Shown here: in pieces, positions 1 to 5,929 of the stretch | How positions within the stretch are numbered: the stretch's first letter is position 1 | Layout: every line of letters begins with the position of its first letter | Assembly: GCA_000715635.1 (NCBI GenBank) | Contig: KL569110.1 | Location: 46,570 to 58,552 of the forward strand | DNA length: 11,983 nucleotides | Reading direction: 5' to 3' | Origin: Streptomyces violaceus | Lineage (GTDB): Bacteria; Actinomycetota; Actinomycetes; Streptomycetales; Streptomycetaceae | Program-made: the position numbers and the translations under genes | Notes under the pieces: generated by a model | The model's input: the letters and a program-made list of their open reading frames with translations, nothing else | Told to the model about the DNA's origin: nothing | The model's database searches: none

Positions 1-519
1 GCGGCAGCCGCATTGAGCGCCTCGGCGCTCACCATGCGCCTGTCCGACCCCAAAGTGCGCGCGTCCCTCGCAGATGGCATTACCAAAGGTGAGTTGGACT
101 CCGACTTCTGGGGGAACGTCGTCAGTCTCGGCGGCGACGTCTTGGGAGCCGTTCCGGGCGTGAGCGCTGTCGGCGTGGGTGTACGTGGAACGATGCGCGC
201 CCTGCAGGCCGGTGAGGAAGCGGTCAGCCTCGGGAAGGTGCTGACGGCACTGGGCAGCAAGACCATCGGTGAAGCCAAGGCCATCTCCAACCTCGGTAAT
301 CCGGCCCTGAACATGGTGGTGGGCGGGGCCCGTGACTCCGCCCGTGCCGGAGAGGCCGTGGAGATCACCTCTGCATCACTCGGCGTCATGACCGCCGGGT
401 ACGGTCTGGTGTCCAGCGCTGTGAGCACGCCGGACGTTGAGCGACGCGAGCAGTACCGGGAGATCCTGCAACAGATTGCGGAACTTACGAGCTTCGAGTC
501 GCCCTTGGCCGATGCGTAG
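1..519 (+). CDS. C-terminal part of an unrecognised Ala/Gly/Val-rich protein (5' end outside window)
   Basis: The frame is open from base 1 to a TAG at 517-519, about 172 residues. An internal TTG at 13 could start it but has no ribosome binding site visible in the window, so I read this as the tail of a longer protein. The visible part has a Gly/Val-rich hydrophobic stretch (around residues 41-62 counted from base 1), a second small-residue helix-like segment, and a charged amphipathic end (DVERREQYREILQQIAE). I recognise no catalytic motif and assign no function. Gly/Ala-rich helical tails like this occur in large secreted or toxin-like actinobacterial proteins, but that is only a guess. 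Third positions look less G/C-biased than in the following genes, which fits accessory origin. It ends 43 bp before the oxidoreductase gene on the same strand. Confidence 0.6.
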   Translation, partial: AAAALSASALTMRLSDPKVRASLADGITKGELDSDFWGNVVSLGGDVLGAVPGVSAVGVGVRGTMRALQAGEEAVSLGKVLTALGSKTIGEAKAISNLGNPALNMVVGGARDSARAGEAVEITSASLGVMTAGYGLVSSAVSTPDVERREQYREILQQIAELTSFESPLADA

Positions 520-562
520 GGATGCCTTGTCCGTCGCCTCCGGCCTCGGATAGGAAGACCAC

Positions 563-1441
563 ATGACCGAACTCGGCGCTGTCTTCCGTCCCCAACTCGC
601 CCCAGAACGACTCCGATCCGTAGCCCAGCTCGCCGATGACACCGGCCTGGACCAACTCTGGCTCTGGGAAGACTGCTTCCGAGAAGGCGGTATCTCCACC
701 GCCGCCGCTGCCCTCGCCTGGACCGAGAACGTACGGATCGGCGTCGGACTGTTGCCCGTGCCCTTGCGGAACGTCGCCATCACGGCCATGGAGGTCGCCT
801 CGCTGCACCGGATGTTCCCAGGCCGGGTGATCGTCAGTGTGGGGCATGGTGTGCAGGACTGGATGGGGCAGGTGGGGGCGCGGGTCGAGTCGCCGGTGAC
901 GTTGTTGCGGGAGCATCTCGTCGCGCTTCGGGCCCTGCTGGGCGGGGAACGGGTGATCACCGAGGGGCGGTACGTGAAGCTGGACGATGTCGCGCTCGAC
1001 TGGCCGCCGGAGGGTGGGGGAGGCGGCGTGCTGGCCGGGGCCACCGGGCCGCGGTCGCTGCGGCTCACCGGGGAGGCCGCCGACGGGACGATCCTCACCG
1101 CCGCCACGAACGACGAGGGTGTGCGCAAGGCGCGGCAGCTCATCGAGGAGGGGCGGGCGGCGGCCGGCCGCGGAAGCGGGCCGCACCCCGTGGTCGTCTA
1201 TCTGCTGACCGCGACCGGCGCCGGCGCCCCCGACCGGCTCCGTGCCGAGCTGGCCGACGAGGGGCTCGAGTCCGTTCCGGATCTCGGGGTCGCCGGGGAC
1301 GCCGGTGCCGTCGCCGAGGCCGTCGAGCGGCTGGCCGAGGCCGGGGCCGACACCGTGGTGCTGCAACCGACCGGGGACGAGCCCGACCCGGAGGGGTTCG
1401 TGCGGTTCGTCGCCGAGGAAGTGCGTCCGCTCGTTCCCTGA
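563..1441 (+). CDS. LLM class flavin-dependent oxidoreductase (luciferase-like monooxygenase family)
   Basis: This 292-residue protein has the single-domain TIM-barrel pattern of the bacterial luciferase / F420-dependent reductase superfamily. It opens with GAVFRPQLAPERL, then the second-helix region LADDTGLDQLWLWED, the strand TENVRIGVGLLPVPLRN, and the family signature FPGRVIVSVGHGVQDWMGQVG at about residues 88-108, followed by the REHLVALRALLGGE helix. A late segment, LAGATGPRSLRLTGEAADG, is the usual phosphate-binding end of the barrel. Members use FMN or F420 to oxidise or reduce small molecules in the cytoplasm; neither substrate nor cofactor can be read here, though similar actinomycete proteins are often F420-dependent. 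The ATG at 563 is supported by AGGAAG at 552-557, five bases upstream. The length is normal for the family. The next gene starts 55 bp downstream. Confidence 0.88.
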   Translation: MTELGAVFRPQLAPERLRSVAQLADDTGLDQLWLWEDCFREGGISTAAAALAWTENVRIGVGLLPVPLRNVAITAMEVASLHRMFPGRVIVSVGHGVQDWMGQVGARVESPVTLLREHLVALRALLGGERVITEGRYVKLDDVALDWPPEGGGGGVLAGATGPRSLRLTGEAADGTILTAATNDEGVRKARQLIEEGRAAAGRGSGPHPVVVYLLTATGAGAPDRLRAELADEGLESVPDLGVAGDAGAVAEAVERLAEAGADTVVLQPTGDEPDPEGFVRFVAEEVRPLVP

Positions 1442-1496
1442 GGGCCGAACGGTTCCCTTCAGGGCCGTTGTCAGTGGCGACTGCGACACTCCGGGC

Positions 1497-1958
1497 ATGA
1501 GGGATGACGACGTGGACGTGCGGCTGCGAGCTGTTGTGGAAGCCGATCTGGAGGTCTTCCTGGCGTACGAGCATGATCCGGAAGCCGTCCGGCGGTCGAG
1601 GTTCACGCCCCGGCCGCGCGACGCGTTCATGCGGCATTGGAAAGCCAAGGTCCTCGGGGACGACACCGTCTTCGTACAGACCGTGACCGTGGACGGTGAG
1701 GTCGCGGGTAACTTCGTCGCCTGGTGGGACGGGGACCGCCGCTTCACCGGGTACTGGCTCGGACGCTCGTACTGGGGACGCGGCATCGGCAGCCGGGCCC
1801 TGGCCCTCTTCCTGGAGCGGGAACAGAACCGGCCGCTGTACGCCGACCCCTTCAGCGGGAACGCCGGCTCCGTTCGTCTCCTGGAGAAGCAGGGCTTCCG
1901 ACGTGACGGCATCGTCCGGCACGGAGACAACGAGCATGTCGTGTTCGTCCTCTCATGA
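1497..1958 (+). CDS. GNAT family N-acetyltransferase
   Basis: This 153-residue cytoplasmic protein transfers an acetyl group from acetyl-CoA to an amine; the acceptor is unknown. The acetyl-CoA pyrophosphate-binding motif (R/Q-x-x-G-x-G/A) is visible as RSYWGRGIGSRAL at residues 90-102, preceded by the strand FTGYWLG. It is followed by the motif B region FSGNAGSVRLLEKQGF, with the Asn and the LLEKQGF helix-strand typical of RimJ/RimL-like members. The short N-terminus begins with VRLRAVVEADLEVFLAY, the usual first strand and helix. I chose the ATG at 1497 because it starts just before the first conserved strand; no clear Shine-Dalgarno precedes it, so translation may be leaderless or weak. 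Its stop codon overlaps an ATG of the methyltransferase frame (ATGA at 1955-1958), but the better methyltransferase start lies 20 bp further on, so the two are probably co-transcribed. Confidence 0.88.
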   Translation: MRDDDVDVRLRAVVEADLEVFLAYEHDPEAVRRSRFTPRPRDAFMRHWKAKVLGDDTVFVQTVTVDGEVAGNFVAWWDGDRRFTGYWLGRSYWGRGIGSRALALFLEREQNRPLYADPFSGNAGSVRLLEKQGFRRDGIVRHGDNEHVVFVLS

Positions 1959-1964
1959 ACGGGA

Positions 1965-1971
1965 GAAGGAG
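1965..1971 (+). promoter_or_regulatory. Ribosome binding site fixing the methyltransferase start at GTG 1979
   Basis: GAAGGAG ends seven bases before GTG 1979, an ideal spacing. The upstream in-frame ATG at 1955 has only a pyrimidine-rich stretch before it and would put this purine-rich site inside the coding region. The GTG start is therefore preferred. Confidence 0.75.
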
Positions 1972-1978
1972 AGGGAGA

Positions 1979-2851
1979 GTGGCGCCGGAGCATCCGAAAC
2001 CGCATCGCACCTTCGAGGACCTCGTCGCCGAAGGGGCCTCCGTCCCCACGGAGGGATGGGACTTCTCCTGGTTCGAGGGGCGGGCCACCGAGGCGCGGCC
2101 GTCCTGGGGGTACGCGACGTCGATGGCCGGACGGCTGCGGCGGGCGACTGCCGTGCTCGACATCCAGACCGGGGGCGGGGAAGTCCTGGACTTCGCCCTT
2201 GCTCATTCGGACCTGAATACTCACTCAGCCCTGAATACTCATACGGCCCCGGATGCCCATACGTCCCCGACACAGCCCCGGCTCGTCGTCGCCACCGAGG
2301 GCTGGCCGCCCAACGTCGCCAAGGCGACCGCCCTGCTCCGGCCACGCGGAGTCGCGGTCGTCGCCGCCCCCGAGGACGCCCCGCTGCCCTTCGCCGACGG
2401 TGCCTTCGACCTGGTCGTGAGCCGGCATCCCGTCCGCCCGCACTGGGACGAGATCGCCCGGGTCCTCCAGCCCGGAGGGACCTATTTCGCCCAGCACGTC
2501 GGGCCGGCCAGCGTCTTCGAACTCGTCGAGCAATTCCTCGGGCCCCAGCCGGACGACGTGCGCGACGGGCGTCGTCCCGACCGTGAGCGTGCCGACGCCG
2601 AGGCCGCCGGGCTCGACGTCGTCGATCTGCGGGCGGAGCGGCTGCGGATGGAGTTCCACGACATCGCCGCGGTCGTGCACTTCCTGCGCAAGGTCGTCTG
2701 GATGGTGCCCGGCTTCACCGTCGAGGCGTACGAGCCGCAGCTCCGCGCGCTGCACGAGCGGATCCGGGCAGAAGGGCCCTTCGTCGCCCACAGCACCCGC
2801 CACCTCTTCGACGCACGCAAGCCGGACTCACCCTCCTCCCGGCACCCCTGA
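1979..2851 (+). CDS. Class I SAM-dependent methyltransferase
   Basis: This protein of 290 residues (from GTG 1979; 298 if the ATG at 1955 were used) has a Rossmann-type methyltransferase core. Motif I is VLDIQTGGGEVL at about residues 59-70, with Asp61 and the Gly65-67 loop expected to hold S-adenosylmethionine. It is followed by LVVATEGW, the second strand, and by PLPFADGAFDLVVSRH, the post-motif strand seen in UbiE/COQ5-like enzymes. Then comes IARVLQPGGTYFAQHVG, the motif III region. The C-terminal half (FHDIAAVVHFLRKVVWMVPGF) resembles methyltransferase domain-containing proteins common in Streptomyces. The acceptor substrate is unknown. Residues 79-96 form a three-copy hexapeptide insert between the first and second core strands, listed separately. 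The gene follows the acetyltransferase closely and its TGA directly abuts the stop of the opposing gene. Confidence 0.85.
   Translation: MAPEHPKPHRTFEDLVAEGASVPTEGWDFSWFEGRATEARPSWGYATSMAGRLRRATAVLDIQTGGGEVLDFALAHSDLNTHSALNTHTAPDAHTSPTQPRLVVATEGWPPNVAKATALLRPRGVAVVAAPEDAPLPFADGAFDLVVSRHPVRPHWDEIARVLQPGGTYFAQHVGPASVFELVEQFLGPQPDDVRDGRRPDRERADAEAAGLDVVDLRAERLRMEFHDIAAVVHFLRKVVWMVPGFTVEAYEPQLRALHERIRAEGPFVAHSTRHLFDARKPDSPSSRHP
2213..2266 (+). repeat. Three-copy 18-bp in-frame tandem repeat inside the methyltransferase gene
   Basis: Units at 2213-2230, 2231-2248 and 2249-2266 share the pattern CTGAATACTCAnnCnGCC; the first two are near-identical and the third is diverged. They encode LNTHSA, LNTHTA and PDAHTS. 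The AT-richer codons (AAT, ACT, CAT) contrast with the surrounding gene. The repeat lies in the loop between motif I and the second core strand, so it should be tolerated structurally. Confidence 0.85.
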
Positions 2852-4003
2852 TCACGCGTGCGGCCCCACCGTCACCTCCCCCACCACCAACTCGGCCGTC
2901 GCCTCCAGCACCGCGCCCACCCGCTCCGCCTGCTCGCCCAGCTCCCGTTCCTGCCGTGCCGTCAGCCGGCCGAGCGGCTCGACGGTGACGGTCGTACGAC
3001 GGCCCCGGCGCCGCTGGTGCCACACCCCCGCCGCCACACCGTCGACGAGCAGCACCGGATAGTTGCCCGCCTGGCCGCCCGCGAGAGCGCGCCGGTACGC
3101 CTCCCCGGGGAACAGCCGCTCGCGGGGCTGCCCGGCGATGACGTACGCGTCGAAGTAGGGGAGCAGCCGCACACCCCGTGCGGGCCCGTCAGGGAAGTCG
3201 GTGTCACCCGCCGCCACCCACGCCGGTGTCCTCTCGAAGCCGACCTCCTCGATACGGCCCGCGGCGGCCAGCTCTCCGAACAGGGTGGTGGCCCAGCCGG
3301 GCGGTGCCCCCAGCCACTTCGCGAAGTGCTGCGGGGTGGCCGGTCCGTAGGCGTGCAGATAGCGGCGTACGAAGGTGCCCAGCGCATCGGCCACGGACTC
3401 CGCGCGCGGCGGGCGCGTGTATGTCGCCTTGCGACCGCGGTTCGGGCCGAAGCACAGCGTGCCCGCCCAGCCCGCCCGGTGCATCACCTGCCGCCAGCGC
3501 GGCCACAGGTCCTGGAACGCGGGCATCACGCGGTCACCGGCCCACGGGCCCGTACGGGCGACGATCTCCTCGGTCAGCTCGTCGAGGGTCAGACACCTGC
3601 CGTCGAGCGCCTCGCCGATCGCCGTCACGACCTGGCCGGCCTGCTCCTCGGTGAGCCGTACGTCGGGCGGGAACGGGCTCGGTCCGGCCGGAACCGCCGT
3701 CAAGGCGGCCGACCAGAGGGGGAGTTCACGCGCCGGGAGCAGATGTACCGTGCCGCGCGGACCGTACGTCTTGATCAGGGACCGGTCGTCCCAGAGTGCC
3801 GTTCGTACGTCCGCCCGCGTCAGCCCGGCCGTCCGCACTCCCACCGAGACCTCGGCCGCGGACAGCACCTGCGCGTGCGCGCCCGCCATCGCGCCGACCA
3901 CCTCGGCGACCGGCGTGCCGCTCCCGGCCGGCCTGGCCAGGAACTGCCGCTCCGCCCGCCGTGCGCTCGCGGCGTCCCATGTGATCCTCACGGTCGTCGT
4001 CAT
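2852..4003 (-). CDS. Winged-helix DNA-binding protein of the HTH_42 / AlkZ-like family (possible DNA glycosylase)
   Basis: The protein is 383 residues. The family pattern is visible as an N-terminal domain with MAGAHAQVLSAAEVSVGVRT (residues 39-58), then GLTRADVRTALWDDRSLIKT and RGTVHLLPARELPLWSAAL, a central stretch GTLCFGPNRGRKATYTRP, then LGTFVRRYLHAYGPATPQHFAKWLG, and the C-terminal core LLPYFDAYVIAGQPRERLFP. HTH_42 proteins include AlkZ, which excises azinomycin-DNA adducts, and YcaQ, which unhooks crosslinks; both use a Gln-x-Gln or Gln-x-Asp motif early in the protein. Here the corresponding position appears to read His43-Ala44-Gln45, so activity is uncertain. The neighbours do not form an obvious antibiotic cluster. 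The ATG at 4003 has only a weak upstream ribosome site. A 17-bp palindrome lies 22 bp upstream of the start. Confidence 0.8.
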   Translation of the reverse strand: MTTTVRITWDAASARRAERQFLARPAGSGTPVAEVVGAMAGAHAQVLSAAEVSVGVRTAGLTRADVRTALWDDRSLIKTYGPRGTVHLLPARELPLWSAALTAVPAGPSPFPPDVRLTEEQAGQVVTAIGEALDGRCLTLDELTEEIVARTGPWAGDRVMPAFQDLWPRWRQVMHRAGWAGTLCFGPNRGRKATYTRPPRAESVADALGTFVRRYLHAYGPATPQHFAKWLGAPPGWATTLFGELAAAGRIEEVGFERTPAWVAAGDTDFPDGPARGVRLLPYFDAYVIAGQPRERLFPGEAYRRALAGGQAGNYPVLLVDGVAAGVWHQRRRGRRTTVTVEPLGRLTARQERELGEQAERVGAVLEATAELVVGEVTVGPHA

Positions 4004-4025
4004 GGGGCGACGTTAGGTGCGAATG

Positions 4026-4042
4026 AGGACAGAAGCTGTCCT
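4026..4042. promoter_or_regulatory. Inverted repeat upstream of the AlkZ-like gene, candidate operator
   Basis: AGGACAG-AAG-CTGTCCT is a perfect 7-bp inverted repeat with a 3-bp centre. It begins 22 bp before the start codon of the minus-strand gene, where a repressor could block transcription or initiation. It does not match the actinobacterial LexA box. The binding protein is unknown. Confidence 0.45.
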
Positions 4043-4198
4043 ATTGAGCCCGCGCGTGTGGGTCACTCCTTTCACTCACTCCACTTGCGCAACTCCCGTC
4101 GAGGTTTTTCACATCGTTATCGCCCGCGGCTCGCCTTCGGTGCCACTGCTCACGTAAGTTCAGACCAAGGTAATTCGCGCGAGCAAAGTTGCGCGGGC

Positions 4199-4231
4199 GG
4201 CACCGTGCAGTGGAGGGGGCTGCGCGGTGCC
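4199..4231 (+). other. Stem-loop with G-rich loop
   Basis: GGCACCGTGCAG (4199-4210) pairs with CTGCGCGGTGCC (4220-4231) over 12 positions, including one U-G wobble if transcribed rightwards; leftward transcription would give an A-C mismatch. The loop is TGGAGGGGG. It could be part of a non-coding RNA or a leader; no U-tract follows. Confidence 0.4.
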
Positions 4232-4444
4232 AGGGCCTCCCTGTTGAGGTGGCGGCGAGACCGCGCCGGGGTCAAGTCGGCGTTCGCAGCCGGGTCACCC
4301 GTCGGAGGGACGCCGGGGACAAGTCGCCGAGCGGACCCCAAGGTGCGCCAAATCCCCCGGACCCTGCCCGAGGGTGCCTGATTTCGCTGCGTATGGGCCG
4401 TATTTCAGTCAAGAACAAGCCATGAGTGAGGGCTTCTGCGGGCA

Positions 4445-4463
4445 CCGCCCCGTCGTGGGGCGG
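4445..4463 (+). other. Stem-loop, perfect 7-bp stem
   Basis: CCGCCCC (4445-4451) and GGGGCGG (4457-4463) flank a 5-base loop GTCGT. It lies about 70 bp before the strong terminator hairpin and could be the 5' stem of the same small transcript, but such a stem also arises easily in very GC-rich DNA. Confidence 0.35.
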
Positions 4464-4534
4464 CTCCGGAGAGTAGTTGTGGCACGCCGATGCATGCGGC
4501 ATCACTTACGAAGGGTTATGGTGGAACCCCCCCC

Positions 4535-4578
4535 TCGGGCCGGTCCGTCTCCCCCCCACGGACCGGCCCGATTTTTTT
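4535..4578 (+). terminator. Strong rho-independent terminator (14-bp stem, seven T)
   Basis: TCGGGCCGGTCCGT (4535-4548) and ACGGACCGGCCCGA (4558-4571) form a perfect 14-bp stem around a C-rich 9-base loop (4549-4557). Seven T residues follow at 4572-4578. U-tracted terminators are uncommon in this genome type. None of the protein-coding genes called here ends upstream on this strand, so it should end a small RNA or act as an attenuator upstream of the isoprenyl transferase gene. Confidence 0.8.
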
Positions 4579-4698
4579 CTGTGCGGGGGCGGGCCGGAAC
4601 ACCGGCCGGAATTCTTCGTTCCGCACCCATGGGCGGCCCGCGGACGCGGCAGGGGTAGGCTTCGCCTCCGGGGACTGCCACACGGGCAGGGACCGCCC

Positions 4699-4728
4699 GC
4701 GGCCACGACCGGGCCGCACATCGCGGCC
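4699..4728 (+). promoter_or_regulatory. uppS: Two mutually exclusive hairpins in the isoprenyl transferase leader
   Basis: GGCCGC at 4712-4717 can pair either with GCGGCC at 4699-4704 or with GCGGCC at 4723-4728, not both. The second hairpin ends 14 bases before the GGAGGGG ribosome site (4743-4749). This geometry could switch translation, but short GC-only stems are frequent by chance here. Confidence 0.25.
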
Positions 4729-4760
4729 TGTCCGATCCTTACGGAGGGGCTGACGATCAC

Positions 4761-5534
4761 GTGAACCTGCGCGACAAGCTGCGTGGCCTGCTGGTCAGGC
4801 TGTACGCACGCCGGGTGGAAGGCCACCTGGACCACGCTCAGGTGCCCAAGCACATCGGCGTCATCATGGACGGCAACCGGCGCTGGGCGAAGGCCGCCGG
4901 TTCCAGCACGGTGGACGGTCACCGGGCCGGTGCCGGAAAGATCGAGGAGTTCCTCGGCTGGTGCAGTGAGACCGACGTCGAGGTCGTGACCCTCTGGTTG
5001 CTGTCCACGGACAACTTCGACCGGCCGCAGGAAGAGCTCGGCCCGCTGCTCGGCATCATCGAGGACGTCGTGCGCACCCTGGCCGCCGACGGCCGCTGGC
5101 GTGTGCACCATGTGGGTACCCCCGACCTGCTGCCCTCCGGGATGCAGACGGTCCTGAAGGAGGCCGAGGAGGCCACCGCGCACGTCGGCGGGATACTGGT
5201 CAACGTCGCCATCGGCTACGGCGGCCGCCAGGAGATCGCCTACGCCGTGCGCTCGATGCTCCTCGACGCCCAGGAGAAGGGCACCTCGATGGAGGAGCTC
5301 GCCGAGGCAGTCGACACCGACATGATCGGGCGTCACCTCTACACGAGCGACCAGCCCGACCCCGACCTGGTGATCCGCACCAGCGGCGAGCAGCGGCTGT
5401 CCGGATTCATGCTCTGGCAGACCGCGCACTCCGAGTACTACTTCTGCGACGTGTTCTGGCCGGCCTTCCGCAAGGTCGACTTCCTGCGCGCCATGCGCGA
5501 CTACGCCGCCCGCCACCGGCGCTTCGGCGGCTGA
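4761..5534 (+). CDS. uppS: Isoprenyl transferase (cis-prenyl diphosphate synthase, UppS family)
   Basis: This 257-residue enzyme condenses isopentenyl diphosphate onto an allylic diphosphate in cis. Family motifs appear in order: HIGVIMDGNRRWAK at about residues 30-43 with the catalytic Asp and Asn-Arg-Arg-Trp; GHRAGAGKIEEFL; VVTLWLLSTDNFDRP; and DLVIRTSGEQRLSGFMLWQTAHSEYYF, the diphosphate-binding segment. The protein should be cytoplasmic or peripheral to the membrane. Product length cannot be read directly. A PIN-PhoH gene follows, and in Mycobacterium tuberculosis the short-chain (Z,E-farnesyl diphosphate) synthase Rv1086 lies near phoH2 (Rv1095), so this may be the short-chain paralogue and not the essential undecaprenyl enzyme. 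GTG 4761 is chosen because GGAGGGG lies 11 bases upstream and the N-terminus MNLRDKLRGLLVRLYARR fits the family. No clear promoter is visible. Confidence 0.92.
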   Translation: MNLRDKLRGLLVRLYARRVEGHLDHAQVPKHIGVIMDGNRRWAKAAGSSTVDGHRAGAGKIEEFLGWCSETDVEVVTLWLLSTDNFDRPQEELGPLLGIIEDVVRTLAADGRWRVHHVGTPDLLPSGMQTVLKEAEEATAHVGGILVNVAIGYGGRQEIAYAVRSMLLDAQEKGTSMEELAEAVDTDMIGRHLYTSDQPDPDLVIRTSGEQRLSGFMLWQTAHSEYYFCDVFWPAFRKVDFLRAMRDYAARHRRFGG

Positions 5535-5922
5535 GCCGTACAAAGCTGAACTTTCGCCAGGGGGCGTACTGCCGCCGGAAACCCCCGAAGCACCGCGGTC
5601 ACCGCACGTCGCAACCCGTCCCGGTACCCCTCCGAAGACGCACGTAACACGGAGTTCACCGGCTCGCCGTCATATGCCGTGGCATGGCGAAGCTCGTTCG
5701 AGGGCATAAGCCTGTCAGGTCGACGCCCGAACCACGGGTGTCGGATCTCAGCGGACGGCACGGGGCCGTCCGCCCGGGAGGCCCTTTGCACCAGCCCGAT
5801 CGTGCGGTCACAGCACGGACGAAGAGGCGGAGGGCCGGTTCTCGGCCCGCGCAGGGCGGCCGACGACCGGTCCAGCTCCACTCCGTCGCTCCCCGACCTC
5901 ATCCGAGGGGGTACGTCCTTCC
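5535..5922 (+). other. 388-bp intergenic region, hairpin-rich leader of the PIN-PhoH gene
   Basis: Stem-loops occur at 5751-5773 (GCGGACGGC/GCCGTCCGC, 9 bp), 5804-5820 (CGTGC/GCACG) and 5832-5848 (GGGCCG/CGGCCC). There is also a compact palindrome ATGCC-GT-GGCAT at 5674-5685. The first stem could terminate the isoprenyl transferase transcript, although no U-tract follows. An 81-codon frame (5684-5929), listed separately, also crosses the region. No clear promoter is seen. Confidence 0.45.
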
Positions 5923-5929
5923 GTGGTGA
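5684..5929 (+). CDS. Doubtful small ORF overlapping the PIN-PhoH start (position of phoAT)
   Basis: An 81-residue Arg/Pro-rich frame runs from ATG 5684 to TGA 5927-5929. It overlaps the second of two adjacent phoH GTG codons in a GTGA arrangement typical of translational coupling. In mycobacteria a short gene, phoAT, sits upstream of phoH2 and counteracts its toxicity, so the position is suggestive. Against it, I see no Shine-Dalgarno before the ATG, third-position G/C bias is clearly weaker than in the neighbours (about 70 % by hand count), and the sequence is not one I recognise. Hairpins in the same stretch argue for an untranslated leader. I give it only as a candidate. Confidence 0.18.
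   Translation: MAKLVRGHKPVRSTPEPRVSDLSGRHGAVRPGGPLHQPDRAVTARTKRRRAGSRPAQGGRRPVQLHSVAPRPHPRGYVLPW

Larger units (their letters stand above)
4004..4760. other. 757-bp stretch without a convincing gene, containing several hairpins and a strong terminator
   Basis: This region separates the divergent AlkZ-like and isoprenyl transferase genes. Open frames cross it on both strands, but none combines a good ribosome site, coding-like third-position bias and recognisable protein. The part nearest the AlkZ-like gene (roughly 4020-4190) is AT-richer than its surroundings. The rest holds stem-loops at 4199-4231, 4445-4463, 4535-4571 and 4699-4728, listed separately. Confidence 0.6.

Noticed and set aside
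485..2224. 579-codon minus-strand ORF opposite the oxidoreductase, acetyltransferase and methyltransferase genes
   Set aside because: It is Pro/Arg/Gly-rich low-complexity translation antisense to three genes with clear family motifs; a typical shadow frame of GC-rich coding DNA.
4505..4580. Actinobacterial 6C RNA
   Set aside because: That RNA has two stem-loops, each with a run of at least six C in its loop. Here only the terminator hairpin presents a C run in its loop; the 8-C run at 4527-4534 has no flanking stem.
4479..4658. Small ORF with a GGAGAG site (4468-4473) five bases before GTG 4479
   Set aside because: It reads straight through the strong terminator, is Pro/Arg-rich with no family resemblance, and its neighbouring frame is equally open. 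A leader peptide would be expected to stop before the terminator.
4656..4661. TAGGCT as a -10 element for the isoprenyl transferase gene
   Set aside because: The hexamer fits TAnnnT, but no -35-like sequence lies 16-19 bp upstream, so I did not call a promoter.
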